Assembly (NCBI GenBank): GCA_947623505.1
Contig: CANQGT010000014.1
Location: forward strand, 1-53,793
Length of the DNA stretch: 53,793 nucleotides
Direction: 5' to 3'
DNA from: an uncultured Clostridia bacterium
GTDB taxonomy: Bacteria; Bacillota; Clostridia; Oscillospirales; Acutalibacteraceae
The notes under the pieces were generated by a model. That model saw only the letters and a program-made list of their open reading frames with translations. It was not told the DNA's origin and ran no database searches. The position numbers and the translations under genes were made by a program. Below, piece by piece: positions 8,099 to 16,253 of the stretch (positions are counted from its first letter, which is position 1; the number at the start of each line of letters is the position of its first letter).

Positions 8099-9193
8099 TT
8101 AGCCGTTTTGCGAAGTACCCTCAACGGCGTCGTGCCAAGCTTGTGAGTTCTTTTCAAAGTTAACGGAAATAACGGACATTCCGCGAACTTGATCATATTT
8201 CCATGTTCCGTCTACGGGCACGGCCATCGATTCCACGCTGTAGTTAGCCGCGTCGGGAACGAGAAGCAGCAGCGAGGCGCAGTCGCCCTGAGAAAGATCT
8301 GTCTTGACCTGAGGCAAAAACCTTTCGGTAAGATCCAATATCTCGCTGAATTTCATATTCCTGCCCTTTTCTATGCACTTATTTATAACCGTGCGCTGCC
8401 TGCCGGTGCGGGCGAAGTCCGTACCTACATAGCGCACCCTTGAATACGCGAGCGCTCTGTTTCCGTTGCAATGAACGGTTCCCGCTTCGCTTTCCGATAT
8501 TATATCCGTTCCGGCGGGATTGCCCCAAAGCCTGTTTTGATGATTGATATACGAATTCATCACCTTTATCTCGCTTGCGGAAAGGTCGAGATCTACTCCT
8601 CCCACCGCGTCAACGACATCGGCAACGATTCTGAAATTGACTACTACGAATTTATCAATTGTAATTCCGAAATTCGCCTTCATTGTTTCCTTGAGCAATT
8701 CGGCTCCGCCGTAAGCGTAGGCGTGGCAGAGCTTTGTGTTGCCGTGACCGGGTATCGATGCGTATATATCCCTCAAAAAGGAGCACATGGTGACCTTTTT
8801 GGTCTCTTTATTTATACTGAAAAGGATCATTGAATCCGATCTGCCGGAAAAGTTTTGACCCCGTGAGTCAACTCCCAAAAGCATTATATTAAACGCGTTT
8901 GTGGAATAGAGATCCGAATTCTCGCTCATTTTAAGAAGATTTTGCTTTAACTCCTCGTCTATTCCGTAAATCTCGTCGAAATTCCCGTTATCGTCCTCAT
9001 CAAGGTAATCCTCATCGCCCGGCTGAACGTTTTCAGTATCCAAATCATTGTCTATCAATCCGTAGTAATGGCTGAACAAGGCATATCCGCCGCCGAACAC
9101 TCCGGCAATCAGTGCTATAACCACAACAACGATTATTATAACGGATTTTTTGCCTTTCTTTCCCTTTTTTGCGTTCCTCTTTTCATCCGACAT
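8099..9193 (-). CDS. LytR-CpsA-Psr (LCP) family glycopolymer ligase
   Basis: 364 aa. LCP enzymes move undecaprenyl-linked glycopolymers onto peptidoglycan outside the membrane. There is a Lys-rich cytoplasmic N terminus, one membrane segment (about 18-42), then the LCP domain: FNIMLLGVDSRG, GRSDSMILFSINKE, MCSFLRDIYASIPG, VDAVGGVDLDLS and ALAYSRVRYVGTDFARTGRQR, which contain the conserved Asp/Arg residues binding the pyrophosphate lipid. Start at 9193 follows GGAGG by 8 bases; the frame opens 6 codons earlier at TTG inside the ribosome binding site. As the last gene of the leftward capsule locus it is the natural attachment enzyme for that polymer. Confidence 0.93.
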   Translation of the reverse strand: MSDEKRNAKKGKKGKKSVIIIVVVVIALIAGVFGGGYALFSHYYGLIDNDLDTENVQPGDEDYLDEDDNGNFDEIYGIDEELKQNLLKMSENSDLYSTNAFNIMLLGVDSRGQNFSGRSDSMILFSINKETKKVTMCSFLRDIYASIPGHGNTKLCHAYAYGGAELLKETMKANFGITIDKFVVVNFRIVADVVDAVGGVDLDLSASEIKVMNSYINHQNRLWGNPAGTDIISESEAGTVHCNGNRALAYSRVRYVGTDFARTGRQRTVINKCIEKGRNMKFSEILDLTERFLPQVKTDLSQGDCASLLLLVPDAANYSVESMAVPVDGTWKYDQVRGMSVISVNFEKNSQAWHDAVEGTSQNG

Positions 9194-9226
9194 AACTTGA
9201 TCCTCCTTCAAGCTTTTAACATAAAT

Positions 9227-10162
9227 TTATTTATTTTTAAAATATTCTATCGTTCTTTTGAGTCCTTCCTCGAGCGGTATGGTCGGTTCCCAATCAAGCT
9301 CCTTTTTCGCGAGATCGATAACCGGCTTGCGCTGGAGCGGATCGTCCGAAGGCAGAGGCTTAAACACGAGCTGCGATTTCGAGCCGGTGAGTTTTATTAT
9401 CAGCTCCGCAAGTTGAAGCATAGTAAATTCTCCGGGGTTGCCGAGATTGACGGGGCCGTGAAATTCCTCCCTGCTGTTCATCATACGAACCATACCTTCC
9501 ACGAGGTCGTCAACATAGCAGAAGCTTCTTGTCTGCTTCCCGTCGCCGTATATCGTTATATCCTCGTTTTTGAGCGCCTGAACGATGAAATTTGAGACAA
9601 CACGCCCATCGTCGGACCTCATTCGGGGGCCGTAGGTGTTAAAAATTCGGATAACCTTTATATCAACATTGTGCTGGCGGTTATAATCAAAGAAAAGCGT
9701 TTCGGCCATACGCTTGCCCTCATCATAGCAGGAGCGTATTCCGTGCGGATTTACGCATCCGCGGTATGATTCGGGCTGAGGGTGAACCTGTGGATCTCCG
9801 TAAACCTCGCTTGTGCTTGCCTGAAGCACCCTTGCGTGGCAGCGTTTCGCGAGACCGAGCACATGAAGGGCCCCTATAACGCTTGTTTTTGCGGTCTTTA
9901 TCGGATCGTACTGATAATATATCGGGCTTGCCGGGCACGCGAGATTATATATCTCATCGCACTCAACATAGACGGGATCGAGTACGTCGTGGCGAATAAA
10001 CTCAAAATGCGGATCGCCCATTAAATGACGGATATTGTCCTTACGGCCGGTGAACAGATTATCAAGGCAAATAACCTCGTTACCCTGAGCAAGCAGTTTT
10101 TCGCAGAGGTGCGAACCGATAAATCCGGCTCCTCCAGTTATCAAGACTCTTTTTGTTTCCAT
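9227..10162 (-). CDS. UDP-glucuronate decarboxylase (UDP-xylose synthase)
   Basis: Extended SDR enzyme of 311 aa converting UDP-glucuronate to UDP-xylose via the 4-keto intermediate. The NAD site is GGAGFIGSH, the catalytic pair is Tyr146/Lys150 (YDEGK), and [25 protein letters not shown] and [17 protein letters not shown] are characteristic of this family. AAGGAG lies 6 bases before the ATG. Base composition matches the conserved backbone rather than the AT-rich middle of the locus. It implies xylose or a derived pentose in the polymer, though no UDP-glucose dehydrogenase is in the window. Confidence 0.92.
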   Translation of the reverse strand: METKRVLITGGAGFIGSHLCEKLLAQGNEVICLDNLFTGRKDNIRHLMGDPHFEFIRHDVLDPVYVECDEIYNLACPASPIYYQYDPIKTAKTSVIGALHVLGLAKRCHARVLQASTSEVYGDPQVHPQPESYRGCVNPHGIRSCYDEGKRMAETLFFDYNRQHNVDIKVIRIFNTYGPRMRSDDGRVVSNFIVQALKNEDITIYGDGKQTRSFCYVDDLVEGMVRMMNSREEFHGPVNLGNPGEFTMLQLAELIIKLTGSKSQLVFKPLPSDDPLQRKPVIDLAKKELDWEPTIPLEEGLKRTIEYFKNK

Positions 10163-10451
10163 TTTTTCTCCTTAATTTGACAAAATTTGTATATGATTTA
10201 ATTATCCGATATGGCATTCATAAAGGCGGTTTTGTTTTCGACCGCCGTAGTAGTCGGTCTGCCAAGATCCGCCCTTGCGCCTATCGAGCATTTGACTTCA
10301 ATAAAGCTGAGAAGGGAAACCGCTTGTTCATTCGGGTTCTGCGGATTCGTGATTCCATACGACTTTGTCGTTTGTGCGGAAGATGCGGAGCCGTATTTGT
10401 GTACGTTGACGCCCTCTATACACTCAGTGTAAACGTTACTTGCTCGCCAAA
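10163..10451. other. Gap segment open on both strands; possible dispersed repeat or gene remnant
   Basis: The 289-bp interval keeps open frames on both strands: plus 10211-10432, 73 codons; minus 10198-10461, 87 codons beginning with GTG inside the upstream gene. Neither has a convincing ribosome binding site. It contains several short dyads: TACACTCAGTGTA near 10420, CGACTTTGTCG near 10362, and GGCGGT/ACCGCC near 10225-10245. I do not recognise a protein family. It sits exactly where the backbone-like gene (UDP-xylose synthase) meets the AT-rich cassette, so a repeat or recombination scar is a reasonable guess, not shown. Confidence 0.35.
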
Positions 10452-11552
10452 TTAGTCCCACCGCTCCACAAGATATCCGTGTTCACGATATTTTTCTCCC
10501 AGCAGAGAATGCCGCATACCGCCATGAATCTGAAACACATCCAAACCTGATTTTCTGTTTATTTCCACAAGCATACAGGTTTCATCCTGAATTACAAAAT
10601 CCCAAGCTATAAAATCAAAATACGGCAGCTTTCGTGTTGTTTCCGAAACACAATCAACAATTTCCTCCCATCGAGGTATAATCTTTCCCTCAATGAGTGT
10701 GCCGGTGTCCGGATGACGCTCCGAATGCATATGAGTACCCTTTTCATCGACGAAAAACATTCCGGCCACCTTGCCCAAACGACCGGTAGTAATATCGATC
10801 GGCGCGACCAGTCCCCCTTGTCTAAAATTATCCACGGGCGCCGATTTCATACTGCCCATTCTTTGCAGCGCGCCAATCACCTCGTGGCTTTCTCCGTCTT
10901 TCTTTTTCGCAGACAGGACACGAACCGTGTTAATGCTTTTGTCGAAAATACCGTTTTCGAACTCTCCCTGTACGATTCGTTCCTGAACGATACCATGCGT
11001 GAACTTCCGGATAATTTCCTGCAGCTCGCTTTGGGAAACAGGTTTGTTTTTATAATACAGTTTCTCCCGATCTACCGTAAAAACATATACCTGAAATCCA
11101 TTTGCTCCAAATCTGTCTTTAATTACGCCTCCGCCATTTTGTATAAAAAATGAGTAGATGTTCTCTTCGCAAATAGCCTGTTGTTCAATCCAAATCAGCT
11201 TTCCATTTTCAATTAATGCCCATGTCGTAGGGACTTTAATATACTGCCCAAAAACCTGTGCAAACAAATATTTATCTCCGGACAGACGACCATACGGATT
11301 AAACTTCTTCTCCGGCTGAGATTCTTCCCATGAACTAATATAATCGTGATAGTCGTTTTGGTTCAAATCATAGCAATACGAGTCAATAAAAGAGAAACCC
11401 TCCCGCCGATGGTCGGCAACATGCTTTTTATCGACTGCCAGCACGGTTTGATTCCCGTTTACAACATCAAATCTATGTTTTCGCTCTCTCAATTTTCCAT
11501 ATACTGATTTTATGCCTTTATAAATCGGCTTCAATATGCTAATGATATTCAT
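10452..11552 (-). CDS. Sugar-transfer-associated ATP-grasp protein
   Basis: 366 aa. The C-terminal half carries an ATP-grasp fold seen in capsule and teichoic loci: FGANGFQVYVFT (nucleotide loop), HGIVQERIVQG, SINTVRVLSAKK, RQGGLVAPIDITTG and the Mg-binding end DFIAWDFVIQDETCMLVEINRKSG. The N-terminal part is unassigned. Such proteins are predicted to ligate an amino or carboxyl compound to a sugar or acceptor with ATP; the substrate is unknown. No clear Shine-Dalgarno is seen before the ATG. It follows the aldolase gene by 32 bp and belongs to the AT-rich cassette. Confidence 0.8.
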   Translation of the reverse strand: MNIISILKPIYKGIKSVYGKLRERKHRFDVVNGNQTVLAVDKKHVADHRREGFSFIDSYCYDLNQNDYHDYISSWEESQPEKKFNPYGRLSGDKYLFAQVFGQYIKVPTTWALIENGKLIWIEQQAICEENIYSFFIQNGGGVIKDRFGANGFQVYVFTVDREKLYYKNKPVSQSELQEIIRKFTHGIVQERIVQGEFENGIFDKSINTVRVLSAKKKDGESHEVIGALQRMGSMKSAPVDNFRQGGLVAPIDITTGRLGKVAGMFFVDEKGTHMHSERHPDTGTLIEGKIIPRWEEIVDCVSETTRKLPYFDFIAWDFVIQDETCMLVEINRKSGLDVFQIHGGMRHSLLGEKYREHGYLVERWD

Positions 11553-11584
11553 AATTATTCAACTCAATTCAATTTAATTATATA

Positions 11585-13186
11585 TTAGTCTCTGATATAC
11601 AAGCTTTTCGTGATGAAATGAATTTGTATATTCTGTGATAACTCATGTACTGCACTCGCTATTAAACGATTTTTTTGCAGTTTGCTTTCGATACTCGTAC
11701 CCACGGCTAAACTCGGATCATAATAATTGTCCGCAGTCAATGAACTGTATCCGTCAAATCCTGCCAAGTAGACATCACCGATTCCGATTGTAATTAGCAT
11801 CTTAATGAACATTAACACCGGATTATCCGTAATCAAACCGTTTCCAATAAGGTATGAAGAATAGTTCAGAAAAATAGTTTTTGCTTTTGACGGCCATTCC
11901 ATAATATTTGACGTTAGAACAAGATTTCCGTCATACTCTGAAGGAAGGCGAGTAGCCCTTTTTTTGTTCGAACAAAACAGATATTCAAAAGGATACCCTG
12001 CTATCACGGAATTAATCGCAATTATACATGGATTATGATCGCGAATATATGTGTGTATTTCTTCGCTTTTTTCCGTTAAAGATTTCCCCGGTGCAAGGAG
12101 CAGAATATGACGTTTTCCAAACGCATTTCTTAATTGTTCGACAGCACCACGATCATCAATATTATGTTTTTGATATTCAAGATAATACTTTTCTGCCAGT
12201 TGAGGAGAAAAAGAGTTTTTCACATCATCAGGCAACATGGAAAGAAGTTGAAGCATCGATTTGCTGGACATTGTCCCTTTATCAGAGTAGTATGAGGCAT
12301 AATTAGGATGACAGTTACACCGCGCCGATAGATAAAACGGAAGAGAATATCCCCAAAAATGATCGGCAAAAATGGGTTTCAGATATTCATCCACGATTTC
12401 AAGAAACGCATCAATCCTATAAGACTTCGAAAGAACCTGATTTAAATACGAAGCAAAGAGTTCCATATTCAGATTTCCGGCGCCTCTGCCCATTCCGTAA
12501 ACACTCGCATCTATTACGATATCGTGATGGAGATGAGCATTTACCATGTGTTTTGCATTACCATACGCTTGCTGCAAGTTATTGTGCGAATGATATCCCA
12601 ACATAATTTCGGAATCCAGCAAAAAATCAGTTGATATCAATATTTCTTCGAATTGGTCAATTTCGATTGTGCCAAAACTATCCACTATATAAAAGCATGT
12701 TGGATGTATCTGATTGACTTCACCGATAAGGGCAGCAAACTCGGCACTTGAATAATTTGAAGATGCCATCGGCTGCAAAAAGACTTCATAACCTTTTTCC
12801 AGCAAATCTTTGCTAAAATGTAACGCTGCTTCTTTCTCTTTTTTATGAAAGCAAACGCGGATAATAGGACTTCCGGATGTCGCTTTAGGGATGTTATCGA
12901 TATCAAACTCACCATAATTTATCATAACAGCGAATTTCTGATCCCGTGCACTACCCTTGGGTATTATTCTGCTTATTGAGTCAAATGACTTAAACTGTGT
13001 ACTTCCCTGATCTTTCCCTCTCTTTTCCGACAAATATCCACACTCTATATACTCTACTTTGGATATGGAAAGTTTCTTTATGATGCTACATATGGCATCA
13101 TTGCCAAACTCCCAGTCATTTATATAGCCTCCGTCCCTTAAAGTACAGTCAAGCAAAAAAACCTGTTTTGCGTCATTGTTTTTCAC
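11585..13186 (-). CDS. Aldolase (HMGL/DmpG-like TIM barrel) fused to a C-terminal Rossmann-like domain
   Basis: 533 aa. Residues 1 to about 310 form an HMGL-like aldolase: FLLDCTLRDGGYINDWEFG (metal/substrate Asp and Arg), VEYIECGY, FYIVDSFG, GYHSHNNLQQAYGNA (metal His residues) and YGMGRGAGNLNMELFASYL. Residues about 350-533 (HILLLAPGKSL, CIIAINSV, VYLAGFDGYSSL) look like the DUF115/MptE-like or sialyltransferase-like Rossmann fold with a GxGxS-type loop. Start is GTG at 13186, 11 bases after AGGAGG and 3 bp after the cytidylyltransferase stop. The barrel likely makes or cleaves a 4-hydroxy-2-oxo acid; in this context the product may be activated by the neighbouring cytidylyltransferase. Function is inference. 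Confidence 0.8.
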   Translation of the reverse strand: MKNNDAKQVFLLDCTLRDGGYINDWEFGNDAICSIIKKLSISKVEYIECGYLSEKRGKDQGSTQFKSFDSISRIIPKGSARDQKFAVMINYGEFDIDNIPKATSGSPIIRVCFHKKEKEAALHFSKDLLEKGYEVFLQPMASSNYSSAEFAALIGEVNQIHPTCFYIVDSFGTIEIDQFEEILISTDFLLDSEIMLGYHSHNNLQQAYGNAKHMVNAHLHHDIVIDASVYGMGRGAGNLNMELFASYLNQVLSKSYRIDAFLEIVDEYLKPIFADHFWGYSLPFYLSARCNCHPNYASYYSDKGTMSSKSMLQLLSMLPDDVKNSFSPQLAEKYYLEYQKHNIDDRGAVEQLRNAFGKRHILLLAPGKSLTEKSEEIHTYIRDHNPCIIAINSVIAGYPFEYLFCSNKKRATRLPSEYDGNLVLTSNIMEWPSKAKTIFLNYSSYLIGNGLITDNPVLMFIKMLITIGIGDVYLAGFDGYSSLTADNYYDPSLAVGTSIESKLQKNRLIASAVHELSQNIQIHFITKSLYIRD

Positions 13187-13189
13187 CGG

Positions 13190-13630
13190 TCATTTTTCCT
13201 CCTTTTTTTCCTGACTATCCTTTAGCCTGATGCGCAAATCCGTGGTTGAAATGCCCTGCGTGTACGGAATATAAACGACATCGCATCCTACTGAATTCAG
13301 CTCTTGTTCAATTTTGTTCCAAACCTCGGTTCCTTTCCAATCGTCGCCGATAAACGCAACGTCGAAATTGTACTTTTCCCACGCTTCCATTTTACTGTGG
13401 GTTTCATTTTTCACGACCTCATCCACATACCGAATGGCGGCAACGATATCGGCACGATCTTTATACGGTATGACCGTCGGACGGTTTTTACAGTGCATAA
13501 CCCATTCGTCTGAATGAACTCCTACAATAAGATACTCGCAATATTCTTTTGCCGAACGAAGAAGATTCAAATGTCCGATATGAAAAAGATCAAATGTTCC
13601 AACCGTAAATCCCTTTTTGTACTTTTTCAT
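13190..13630 (-). CDS. Cytidylyltransferase-family protein (TagD/glycerol-3-phosphate cytidylyltransferase-like)
   Basis: A 146-aa single-domain nucleotidyltransferase. It has the HxGH active site GTFDLFHIGHLNLLRSAKE, the conserved RADIVAAIRYVDEV block and the end motif GISTTDLRIRL corresponding to the RTEGISTT signature. It should join CTP to a phosphorylated small molecule. The usual TagD substrate is glycerol-3-phosphate, but no CDP-glycerol glycerophosphotransferase is nearby, so the partner may instead be the product of the adjacent aldolase/epimerase pair. LicD, also in this locus, could then transfer the activated phospho-group. Confidence 0.88.
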   Translation of the reverse strand: MKKYKKGFTVGTFDLFHIGHLNLLRSAKEYCEYLIVGVHSDEWVMHCKNRPTVIPYKDRADIVAAIRYVDEVVKNETHSKMEAWEKYNFDVAFIGDDWKGTEVWNKIEQELNSVGCDVVYIPYTQGISTTDLRIRLKDSQEKKEEK

Positions 13631-13635
13631 GATAT

Positions 13636-14685
13636 TTATTCTCCATTATTTTTTCTTGTTTCTCTAATAGAATCAAGAAGTTTTTTCAGCGTCTCATTCA
13701 GCGTATAAACCGGCTTCCAGCCTAAAGATTGGATCTTTGAAGCGTCCATCACCGTTTTACCTTCTTTGCGCATACCGAGTTTATACGGATCGTCGGCGAT
13801 CTCAAAAACAAGATTTACGGGAGCGCCTGAAATTGTGATGATTTTTTCCGCCATTTCTTTGATTGACACTTCGTTTTTCATATTTGTCAAGTTGTACGCA
13901 TTCCCGCTGACGCCGTTTGCAAGTACATAAAGAAATGCACAAGCGGCGTCATCGGCGTCCAAATAGCTTCTGACGGTTGCCCCGGATGATTTCAGAACAA
14001 TATTGCGATTTTCAATTACACATCTTGCAAATTCGGCAAAAAAGCGGGGATCGCCATATTGTACTCCGGTGCCGAATGTGGATGTCAACCGTACCGAATA
14101 AACGTTCAAACCGTATTTTGCCGAGAACGCACTCAGCATAGATTCACATACACGCTTGATCTCTGCGTAACAATTTCTCAGTATGAGAGGATCAAGTCTG
14201 CAAACATGATCCTCGGCAACAGGCTCCTCTACCGAGACATCACCGTAAATCTCATATGTAGAGACATACAAAAAGCCGGTGCATGAGTGACTGACTGCAC
14301 ATTGGAGAAGATTGCGTGTTCCCCCATAATTGGTATCAAACACCTTTACAGGGTCTTTCAGATGCATTTTGGTTCCACCTGAGAACCCGGCACAGTGAAC
14401 AATATAGTCCACCGGCTGTTCATAGCCTATTTCTCCTTCAATATCACATTTTACAAATATGACATCGCTGCTCGCTATAAGCGAAGGAAACAATTTTGAA
14501 AGCTTTGCATCATTTCTGTACAGCGCAACTATTTTAATGTCTGCACCGTAATCACGATTGAGCCCGACAATATAGTTTACCAGTCTGGAGCCTATCAACC
14601 CTGTTGCGCCGCTGATCAATACCGTTTTTCCTGAAAATTTCCGAGCAAGAAATTCTCTCTGTTCTTTAAGAGCTTCAGCATCCAT
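13636..14685 (-). CDS. NAD-dependent epimerase/dehydratase (extended SDR)
   Basis: 349 aa. The Rossmann motif is ISGATGLIGSRLV; the catalytic segment YVSTYEIYGD with NCYAEIKRVCE gives Tyr-x3-Lys. TSTFGTGVQYGDPRF and the ATVRSYLDADDAACAFLYVL binding region are typical of nucleotide-sugar epimerases and dehydratases. The substrate cannot be read from sequence. It lies 5 bp upstream of the cytidylyltransferase gene and probably works on the same metabolite. The open frame continues upstream of the ATG at 14685 (about 40 more codons) into a remnant region, so the start is uncertain. Confidence 0.85.
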   Translation of the reverse strand: MDAEALKEQREFLARKFSGKTVLISGATGLIGSRLVNYIVGLNRDYGADIKIVALYRNDAKLSKLFPSLIASSDVIFVKCDIEGEIGYEQPVDYIVHCAGFSGGTKMHLKDPVKVFDTNYGGTRNLLQCAVSHSCTGFLYVSTYEIYGDVSVEEPVAEDHVCRLDPLILRNCYAEIKRVCESMLSAFSAKYGLNVYSVRLTSTFGTGVQYGDPRFFAEFARCVIENRNIVLKSSGATVRSYLDADDAACAFLYVLANGVSGNAYNLTNMKNEVSIKEMAEKIITISGAPVNLVFEIADDPYKLGMRKEGKTVMDASKIQSLGWKPVYTLNETLKKLLDSIRETRKNNGE

Positions 14686-14753
14686 GCCTGATTTACCAAC
14701 CTTTCTAAATTGCTGTGAATATTGAGCAAATTTTGAATATAAATATTTATTCT

Positions 14754-14870
14754 TTATGACTTCTTGTATGCTTTCAGTATTTCCGTGATTTTTTTTCGAT
14801 TCATCAGCCCAACAACCATAATTGCCAATAAAAGCAAGTACCGTCGTGAGCTTTCAAAATTCCCGATACT
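14754..14870 (-). pseudogene. C-terminal remnant of a membrane protein
   Basis: A minus-strand frame of 38 codons reads SSRRYLLLLAIMVVGLMNRK and ends with a Lys-rich tail and TAA at 14754. A single hydrophobic segment with a basic tail is what remains of a Wzx/Wzy-like or other polysaccharide membrane protein. There is no start codon or ribosome binding site of its own; it abuts the broken deacetylase fragment. Confidence 0.5.
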
Positions 14871-15200
14871 GCTTTTCTATTTCTTTATATGCCATCTTAT
14901 TAAATTCGATATATTCAAATTTTTTGGATAACCTTTGAATTGACCATCTATACAGAATTTACTTCTTATAAATTCATCGTTTAAGGGAACAAAATTATTG
15001 TCACTATCTGTTATCAAATTCAGATGACAATGAATGTCTTTAATGTACCCCCGTGCAAATGCGATTGCTTCATCTGTAAATTCCAATTCCATTATCAGTA
15101 TAGTGGATTTGATCATACCGTTTTTCATAGCATAATCAATCGATATATTTCTCTCATGTGATTTACCAAAACCATCCGCAGGAAGTATTATTTTTTGCAT
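14842..15200 (-). pseudogene. Broken ChbG/YdjC-type polysaccharide deacetylase fragment
   Basis: From the ATG at 15200 the frame reads MQKIILPADGFGKSHERNIS, then an IDYAMKNGMIKSTILIM block and DIHCHLNLITDS. This is the N-terminal third of the YdjC/ChbG family (usual start N-ADDFG, metal Asp, then GxHxNL). Here ADDFG has become ADGFG, losing the second Asp. The frame stops at 14877, and the family-like continuation MAYKEIEKQYREF is in another frame before everything stops near 14842. Length is about 110 codons against 250-300 for the family. Truncated, frame-shifted and active-site altered: a pseudogene. Confidence 0.7.
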
Positions 15201-15336
15201 TTTTGTTCCCGCACTTTTGAATTTCTGCAACACATTATGATTATTGTTTTTATAGTTTGAAAGTCACTATATCTTTGTCACAAATAATTTTTCAATTTAT
15301 ATTCTACAAAAATCGACTAAGCGTTTAATGCATCCC

Positions 15337-16248
15337 TTAACATAGGTATCTTTTTATATAATCCTGATACGAAATCTCCGCATCAAAAATCACTGTTCCA
15401 TGTCTATTAGGTAGATTACGCGGCTTATTGTAATCCTTACCGTAGTATTCCGTCAGTATGTCATCATAATTAGCTGGCGCAGGAAAATGCATCCATTCAA
15501 ACTGTACAATTTGGTGTTGTGAAAACCATTTCCTTTCAAGATAGTGGATCGTTTTCGGATTGTATCTCCACCATAATTTATCGACATACTTGGAATTCTC
15601 CCACTTCATAGCCTCGGTTCTTAAAAGAGAATAGACTTTGTCGGGCGAGTGGTATAGAAGCTTAAGTAAATAGCCCAAAACAATTTTAATGGCACTTTTT
15701 ATTTTTTTGTTGCTATCAAATTTTGAATTCATAATACGAATCATTCTTCTATAACGATTATGTTTATTGATTGCTTTGATTGCTGTTTTTCGGTCTTCCG
15801 GTATCCCATCCAAAACAAATATATCAATAAATATTCCCTGATTGAATCTTACTTTTTTCATTTCAGATTGCAACATACCCGTAGTATTTGAATTTCTCAG
15901 CTGAGCATGGCATCGGTAATATCCCGTATCGGAATACGCTGTTTGCAAAAAATACGGTTTCTCAAAATATATCAGTCCATTGTTGACCAGCTGTTCGTAA
16001 TCGTTCCTAAACATAACGACATCAATATCATCGTCCCACGGAATAAAGCCTTTATCCCGAATTGCCCCTAAAAGCGTGCCTCCTTCTAAATAATAATTTA
16101 GACCCATCTGTCTGCATACTTCATCCAGCTTACATAAAAGATCAAGCTCCACCGCCCAAATTTTTTTCATCTTCTCCGTGACCGTGTAACCGCATCTGAC
16201 TTCTTCGTCCAAGAAGTGTTCCGGCAATTCTATCTTAATCGGAAGCAT
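15337..16248 (-). CDS. LicD family phosphotransferase
   Basis: 303 aa. LicD proteins transfer a phospho-alcohol (phosphocholine, phosphoribitol and similar) from a CDP-activated donor onto a glycan. The nucleotidyltransferase signature YYLEGGTLLGAIRDKGFIPW is followed by DDDIDVVMFRNDYEQL with the catalytic Asp residues. IFIDIFVLDGIPED and the C-terminal HFPAPANYDDILTEYYGKDY are characteristic. AAGGAG sits 8 bases before the ATG; wzx is 5 bp upstream. With the cytidylyltransferase in the same operon, a CDP-linked donor is likely. Confidence 0.93.
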   Translation of the reverse strand: MLPIKIELPEHFLDEEVRCGYTVTEKMKKIWAVELDLLCKLDEVCRQMGLNYYLEGGTLLGAIRDKGFIPWDDDIDVVMFRNDYEQLVNNGLIYFEKPYFLQTAYSDTGYYRCHAQLRNSNTTGMLQSEMKKVRFNQGIFIDIFVLDGIPEDRKTAIKAINKHNRYRRMIRIMNSKFDSNKKIKSAIKIVLGYLLKLLYHSPDKVYSLLRTEAMKWENSKYVDKLWWRYNPKTIHYLERKWFSQHQIVQFEWMHFPAPANYDDILTEYYGKDYNKPRNLPNRHGTVIFDAEISYQDYIKRYLC

Positions 16249-16253
16249 TTTTT

